From Artemisia argyi (Eukaryota > Streptophyta > Magnoliopsida > Asterales > Asteraceae): DNA of 64,000 nucleotides. Under the pieces are notes generated by a model. It saw only the letters and a program-made list of their open reading frames with translations. It made no database searches and was not told the origin of the DNA. The stretch is taken from the NCBI GenBank assembly GCA_030686995.1, contig CM060680.1:199255322-199319321 (forward strand), in the 5' to 3' direction. The number at the start of each line of letters is the position of its first letter. Positions within the stretch are counted from its first letter, which is position 1. The translations under genes and the position numbers were made by a program. Shown in pieces: positions 58,831-64,000 of this stretch.

Positions 58831-59332
58831 CAAATGTGACATCATTGGTGATCCGAAACCTTTTGTAGAAAGATCTACAACAACAATTTCGGACGAGAAT
58901 CATGTTGATTCTCGTCTGAATGAAGATATTGATGAGTCATCATGTAGAAGAACCCCCTACTTCAAAACAAAAGCCTTTGGCTTCAACACAACAGTGTTCT
59001 TCTCCTTGTTCAACCCAAAACAAAAAACGAAAACGCCAATTAAGCAATGATAATATATCAGTAGTTGCAAAAGATATCTCTGAAATTGCAAAAGATGTTT
59101 CTAAAATGATGAGAATGATGATGGATAAAAATAAAGAAGATGACATAGGTGCTTGCTTCAAAAAGTTCGAGAATATTGGTTGGGAAACAGAAGATCCATT
59201 GTACGACACTGCACTTTTGCTTTTTGGTGAAAGTGCTGATTATAGGAAACTTTGGTTGCTTTTGAAGCCGGAAAGTTGTGGGAAATGGGTTAAGAATGTT
59301 GGTAGTAAGTTTGGACTATTGGATTGATTCAA
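58826..59332 (+). pseudogene. 3' part of the gene interrupted by element B (Myb/SANT-associated-like C-terminus)
   Basis: After CATAG the exon resumes as SKCDIIGDPKPFVERSTTTISDENHVDSRLNEDIDESS. The better-looking sequence then moves to the next frame: EEPPTSKQKPLAST, a basic NKKRKRQ (possible nuclear signal), DISEIAKDVSKMMRMMMDKN, and a compact C-terminal domain (IGWETEDPLYDTALLLFGES, YRKLWLLLKPESCGKWV) ending at TGA around 59325-59327. That domain resembles C-termini of plant Myb/SANT-like proteins; I recognise it only loosely. The same frame change is present in the second copy at 60295, so it predates their duplication, or an intron lies here. The upstream exons lie 49 kb away, across element B. 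Confidence 0.5.
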
Positions 59333-59458
59333 AGAAAAGTTTAGTACATGTTTATGTCATCCGATGAGGTTTTGTTGTTGTTTTGTCTATAAGTTGAACG
59401 ATGCAGTGGGTTAGGAATGCCGCACAGACTGATTATGGACATTATTTTAGTAGTCGTA

Positions 59459-60194
59459 TGTTAGGATCGAACTCGAGATCACGGGATTGCACACTTTACG
59501 TATGAGAGTTAAAGTTTAATAATTAAATGTAAAAGTTTATATTTAATTATTTATTACACAAATATATAATGATTATTTAGTATTTAAGATAAATGACTAA
59601 TGATCATTAAACGAATAAAAGGAAAGTAATGTGTATGATTTATTGGAAGGTCAAGAAAGTTCTAGAAGGAGTTCCACCTCCTTTGTAACTTGAGCTCCAA
59701 GTAAACTATACTATATAAACAAGGTTAGGGATTCATTGTTTGTATCTCTTGTGCACACACACAAACCCTAAACTTGTTTTTCTCTCCTTCTTTTCTAGTA
59801 ATCGATCAAACAAACACCCTTAAAGGGTTGATCGATTTTCTTTATTAAACAAAAGGTTTTGGTTTAATTTTGTGTTCTAAAACTAGCATTACTTTAACTT
59901 GTTTTAGTACGTGTGTACAAGAACGTGATTCAAACACATTATTGTTTGATTCTTGGATTGAATTACAAAAGAGGTAAGGGGTAATTCTTATAATCCACAT
60001 AAACCCTAATTAGGGTTCTTGATTTGAAGATTGCAATTGATTCTTGTTCGGGCTAGAATCACAAAGGTATGTTTACTATTTAATATTGATTAATTAATTA
60101 CATGTTATATGATCTTATTATAATTGCTTCCGCTATGCTTACTTGATGTGTTTGGTTTATTTTATATGAATGTCATGATATTATAATTCCAACA
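59459..60194 (+). mobile_element. copia-like solo LTR (736 bp), no TSD
   Basis: Starts TGTTAGGATC and ends ATTCCAACA, so the ends are TG…CA with a short inverted pair (TGTTRG/CYAACA) typical of Ty1/copia LTRs. A TATA box (TATATAAA, 59712-59719) on the plus strand is followed by a CA-rich leader-like stretch. Flanks differ (gtcgta versus gtgtgc), so no 5-bp TSD exists. Its right end coincides exactly with the start of the second gene copy (60195), so it may mark a recombination junction between two elements. Confidence 0.6.
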
Positions 60195-60799
60195 GTGTGC
60201 ACTTTTGTGCCTGGTCATTCGCATATTGATGTCTGCTTATCTTCCACTCATTTTGTGCAGCGCTATTATTCTAGGTTTCGACCTAACTGTGATTCATAGC
60301 AAATGTGACATCATTGGTGATCCGAAACCTTTTGTAGAAAGATCTACAACAACAATTTCGGACGAGAATCATGTTGATTCTCGTCTGAATGAAGATATTG
60401 ATGAGTCATCATGTAGAAGAGCCCCCTACTTCAAAACAAATGCCTTTGGCTTCAACACAACAGTGTTCTTCTCCTTGTTCAACCCAAAACAAAAAACGAA
60501 AACGCCAATTAAGCAATGATAATATATCAGTAGTTGCAAAAGATATCTCTGAAATTGCAAAAGATGTTTCTAAAATGATGAGAATGATGATGGATAAAAA
60601 TAAAGAAGATGACATAGGTGCTTGCTTCAAAAAGTTGGAGAATATTGGTTGGGGAACAGAAGATCCATTGTACGACACTGCACTTTTGCTTTTTGGTGAA
60701 AGTGCTGATTATAGAAAACTTTGGTTGCTTTTGAAGCCGGAAAGTTGTGGGAAATGGGTTAAGAATGTTGGTAGTAAGTTTGGACTATTGGATTGATTC
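60195..60799 (+). pseudogene. second copy of the interrupted gene segment, with intact B target site
   Basis: 60195-60299 matches 9637-9741 and 60295-60901 matches 58826-59432 without indels, joined at a single CATAG (60295-60299). It carries the end of the intron, the acceptor TTCTAG, the exon (FDLTVIHSKCDIIGDPKPF) and the downstream C-terminal domain (IGWGTEDPLYDTALLLFGES). Few substitutions separate the copies (for example ttcgag/ttggag, tgggaaac/tggggaac). It lacks all upstream exons and has the same internal frame change, so it is not a complete gene. It is most valuable as a record of the target before element B arrived. Confidence 0.6.
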
Positions 60800-60849
60800 A
60801 AAGAAAAGTTTAGTACATGTTTATGTCATCCGATGAGGTTTTGTTGTTG

Positions 60850-61695
60850 TTTTGTCTATAAGTTGAACGATGCAGTGGGTTAGGAATGCCGCACAGACTG
60901 AATTGTAAGGATGAAACATGCTAGAAAGCTTATATCTGTTTCTTATATATGAGATTAAAATTACTTTAGACTAAATCAAGTTATCAACCGTATATCTATT
61001 TTTTGGTGAATCCCTGGTTGTTGTTGTGAAATCTGCTGTAGAATATAATTTTATCTGGAAATCATTAGGGACTATATTCTCAGGCCAGCTGTCCATTGAA
61101 ACTGAGTTTCTCAAGGCTTAAGAACTTAAATCATACTCCCTCCGTCCCTTATTAAATGTCCTGTTTGAATTTTCAAAGTCTTTTTTTCTCAACTTTGACC
61201 TTAAATAATTTTGTTTGTGTAATATAATATTTGATACAAAATATATAAATGAATTAAGTTTTAAATATATTTTCATTGCGTATAATTTTTATCAAATACT
61301 ATATAACACAAGTAAAAATATTCAAGGTCAAAGTTAATAAATAAAGACTTGAAAAGTCAAACATGGACATTTAATAAGGGACGGAGGGAGTATATGGTTT
61401 GATGATCTTGGGAGGAACGTCCCATCTGAATCTATCTGATGTGATTTTGTTTTATCTAGAAGTTGAACCAAGCAGTTATGCTGTATTTTGGGTTAGGAAT
61501 GCTGCACAAACTGTTTGTGAATATTTTGATCAAGTATGAAGTGTAATGATGCAACTTGATTGAAAGCTTTTACCATTTTTTGTGCGTAACATTATAATTA
61601 CTCTAGACTAAATCAGTGTTATATCTATTACACTGGCAAAGGCCAGTTCTTGCTGTGAAATCTGCTGTAGTATATGATTTTAACGAGAAGTTGTC
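60850..61695. repeat. diverged direct repeat of the gene 3' region, around a MITE
   Basis: 60850-61070 and 61450-61695 share in order aagttgaac, gcagt…gggttaggaatg, cacagactg/cacaaactg, gaaagctt, ttactytagactaaatca and gaaatctgctgtag. The second arm is clearly diverged, an older duplication of the gene's 3' end. The Stowaway element lies between the arms. Confidence 0.6.
61136..61390. mobile_element. Stowaway-type MITE (255 bp)
   Basis: The ends CTCCCTCCGTCCC and GGGACGGAGGGAG are perfect inverted repeats. TA lies on both sides (61134-61135 and 61391-61392). The inverted similarity continues inward (ttattaaatgtcc / ggacatttaataa). This is the classical signature of Stowaway (Tc1/mariner-derived) MITEs. 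It has no coding capacity. Confidence 0.93.
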
Positions 61696-62930
61696 CTTCC
61701 AATTCGCGAGGCTTATAAACTTGATCATGTTTGTGTCACCCAAACAGATTTATGGGAGAGTATATATCCCAAATTAAATATGAAACATCAGGGACTTTTG
61801 TGAAGCTTGATTTGATCACAAGCAATGTTCAAGTAGTTGATGTTTTCTCATGTAGTTCTCAAGCTGTGTTCTTATTTGATCCATATAGTTCTCATTTGTG
61901 AAACATAGGATGCTGGAAGTCTAGAACTGATCTTCATATATTTCTCAAGCTGTGTTCTTAGTCCATGTTTGTAAAATAGTTCTATTTATAGGATAATTCT
62001 ATATCTCTCTAATATAAATATGGAAATCACGAATTTTCTCAAAAAATTGCTTTTGATTTGCACACGATACAAGTAAAATAAGCATCATGTACAACTTTTT
62101 ATAGCATGTGTGTGCAAATTAAAAGTGAGTGTATGACAATCATAATTATCAAAAGAATGTCTAAAAGGGCACTAACTCATTATATATTTTTCGATTTACA
62201 GGACGTCAAATAGTGAACTCTTCTCAAAATGACGAGATGTGGAACTTATTAAAAGGCATTTAGCACGACTCTATATGCGCTTCTTTCTATGGGTCCATGT
62301 GACAACTGCACTGGGTTCATAATTCATTGATATACAGGTGGGCTTATCAAAGCATTAAGCACGATTAAATGAGCTTTCTTGTATGGGTTCGTTTATATGC
62401 AACTGGACCTTTTAACACAACTGTCCAGTTCTTTCATTTATCATTGCAACTATTCTATTTGGTCTTCTACATTTAAATTCCAAGTACCATCGTTTAAATG
62501 TGATTTTCGTTAACTATCAAGTTTCACTCGCTAAAGTAAGTGATTTACTCAAAAATTTATAACTATTTTTTTTTAAACCCGTAAAGTCAAGCTTATTGAA
62601 AGTAATTTCTAGAATAGTTTTATTTTTCATGTCAATTTTTTACATTTATTGGTTATAGCTAATTATCCGAACGTGGTCAAAATAAAATGTTTGGCCCTTT
62701 GGGAAGTCAATTTTTTTTTCTTTTTTCTTTTTTTTTAAAAGCCAACACTTTTGCAACACCTAATGCCCAACACATAATTTATGGGTGTCTTTGGCCCTTT
62801 GGGAAGTAACTTGTGTCAGTTTTCAATAGTTGGAAATTTTAATACATGATGCTACATTAAAAAAATGAGCTTCATTTGTCATAAGTTTAAGAAGTTTCTA
62901 TATACTATATACATTCAGACTAATTTAATG
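61696..62930. other. intergenic, only weak repeats
   Basis: Diverged short duplications are visible: tctcaagctgtgttctta near 61857 and 61946; a ctt.t.tatgggt….gcaactgca segment near 62280 and 62385; tttggccctttgggaagt near 62694 and 62790. No gene or structured RNA could be supported. Confidence 0.4.
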
Positions 62931-63189
62931 ATGAGTAAATTGCATAATCGTCTTTAAAGTTTGACCAAGTTACATGTTTCGTCCCAAACGTTACGAAAGT
63001 GTAAGAATCGTCCCTGTGGGAATGTGGGAAACCTTTGGTGCAAGTATCATACTTTTTGGGGAAACCTTTGGTGCAAGAGGGACGATACTTGCACAAAAAC
63101 TTTGGGGACGATCCTTGCACTTTCATAACATTTGGGATGAAACATGCAATTTAACCAAATTTTAGGGACGAGTTATGCAATTTACTCAT
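62931..63189. mobile_element. foldback (long inverted-repeat) element, 259 bp
   Basis: The left end ATGAGTAAATTGCATAA and the right end TTATGCAATTTACTCAT are complementary. Pairing continues inward in imperfect form (cgtc…agtttg, tacatgtttcgtccc / gggatgaaacatgca, gtgtaagaatcgtccc / gacgatccttgcac). The middle holds a direct repeat, ggaaacctttggtgcaag. Such non-coding foldbacks are common small plant elements. No clear target duplication was seen. Confidence 0.65.
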
Positions 63190-64000
63190 GTAATTCTTTT
63201 ATGATTGAAACTTGTACTTTGTAAAAACATGAAATACACGTGAATTTAATTTCATGATTTTTCACGTTATTTTGAGATAATAAAATTCAGCTCCAAACTA
63301 ATTTGCAAACAATTTTATAAAAGTAAAATTTCAAGCTTTCAGATTGTATAACATACTCTTCAACTTGAGCTACAACTAATTTGGTATCTCACTTTTATTT
63401 TTCAGTTTGTTACATTTATAAACAAAATATCTTCCCCATTCCCGCCAATAAACATATACCAAAATTTCAAACCAAAAAAAATAATAATAAATAAAAATAA
63501 AATAAAAAACCTTCAAAATTGAAGAAGAAGAAATCAAACCGAAAATCCTCACCAATCATCAAAACCAAACTGCTAACATCATCATCATCTTCTTCACTCA
63601 ACAAAACACGCGCCACAATAACAGATCTGAAGAAGAAATTTGTTGTAGGGGCATGCGTTTGCGCAGCCTCGTGAATTACTAGTTATCAAACGTTTTCGAA
63701 TTCACCTAAACTGTGCTTATTAATCGTTTTTATAAATATATTGTAACTTACCGATCACCAGATTTTGGTAAACGAATATTCTTTTTAAATAGGATTTATC
63801 TTAATACTTAAAACTGTTTTCTTATATATTTTTTAACTTTAATTTATCACATATGGTTAAAATTTGTGTTCAACTATCACAAACTTGTATATCCCTTTTT
63901 TGTAAATAATTCAACTATAAAGATAGTTTAATCAACCTATTGACTTACATTGACCTTGACCAAATTTACATTGAAATGACCAAACACTAAACAACAACAA
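63190..64000. other. AT-rich right end; possible start of a gene beyond the window
   Basis: From about 63500 the plus strand has gaagaagaagaaatc, ctcaccaatcatc and catcatcatcttcttc stretches followed by aacagatctgaagaagaaa, the pyrimidine- and purine-rich look of a plant 5' untranslated region. No reading frame is supported, so this is a weak guess. Confidence 0.2.

Noticed and set aside
58940..59209. Minus-strand 89-residue frame, also at 60409
   Set aside because: Antisense shadow of the plus-strand C-terminal domain; both copies share it only through the duplication.
1..64000. tRNA and rRNA genes
   Set aside because: I saw no cloverleaf with conserved A and B boxes and no rRNA-like block. 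The tRNA-Asp matches are only the 18-base primer sites.

Overview
This window is eukaryotic, AT-rich plant nuclear DNA made almost entirely of transposable elements. The Athila-type Ty3/gypsy polyprotein, the tRNA-Asp-type primer sites (TGGCGCC…GCCGGGGA), the CX2CX3HX4C knuckle proteins and the RPA-like OB-fold fragments resemble families I know to be abundant in Asteraceae. The family assignment is inference; the genus cannot be read from the sequence. No intact host gene is supported.

Layout. 1-6407: left flank with small repeats and a decayed, intron-containing RPA1-like pseudogene (minus strand, about 3398-5340). 6408-9741: segment F, holding a solo LTR ('D', TSD TGAAC) and exons of an OB-fold-like gene. 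9742-58825: the descendants of one insertion of a long-LTR, non-autonomous element ('B', TSD CATAG) into an exon of that gene, later expanded. The order is LTR1, internal 1, LTR2 (truncated), F copy 2, LTR3 (truncated), F copy 3, LTR4, internal 2, LTR5. LTR1-LTR4 carry all or part of a solo LTR of another element ('C', TSD GCCCC); LTR5 keeps the uninterrupted site. Internal 1 (15266-33337) contains a 15.15-kb Athila-like element ('A', 17281-32432, TSD ACGTG, LTRs of 3,880 bp differing at about 7 positions by eye); internal 2 keeps the empty site at 53931-53935. 58826-64000: the remainder of the interrupted gene, a copia-like solo LTR, a second copy of the gene segment that preserves the empty target site of B, a Stowaway MITE, a foldback element and unannotated DNA.

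How the parts relate. A encodes gag, protease, RT, RNase H and integrase, but three in-frame stops and one frameshift break it. B has no polymerase; it encodes a zinc-knuckle/acidic protein that ends in the protease-RT spacer of the same Athila family, and it shares A's primer site, LTR ends and 3' noncoding region. B therefore looks like a parasite of A-type elements. The most unusual signal is that 3' noncoding region: a collinear series of hairpins and repeated GTGTGGGGG tracts, conserved between A and B, in which stem sequences change while pairing is kept. The second is the rearrangement history, which can be read from four TSDs, three empty sites, reused microhomology junctions and diagnostic SNPs.
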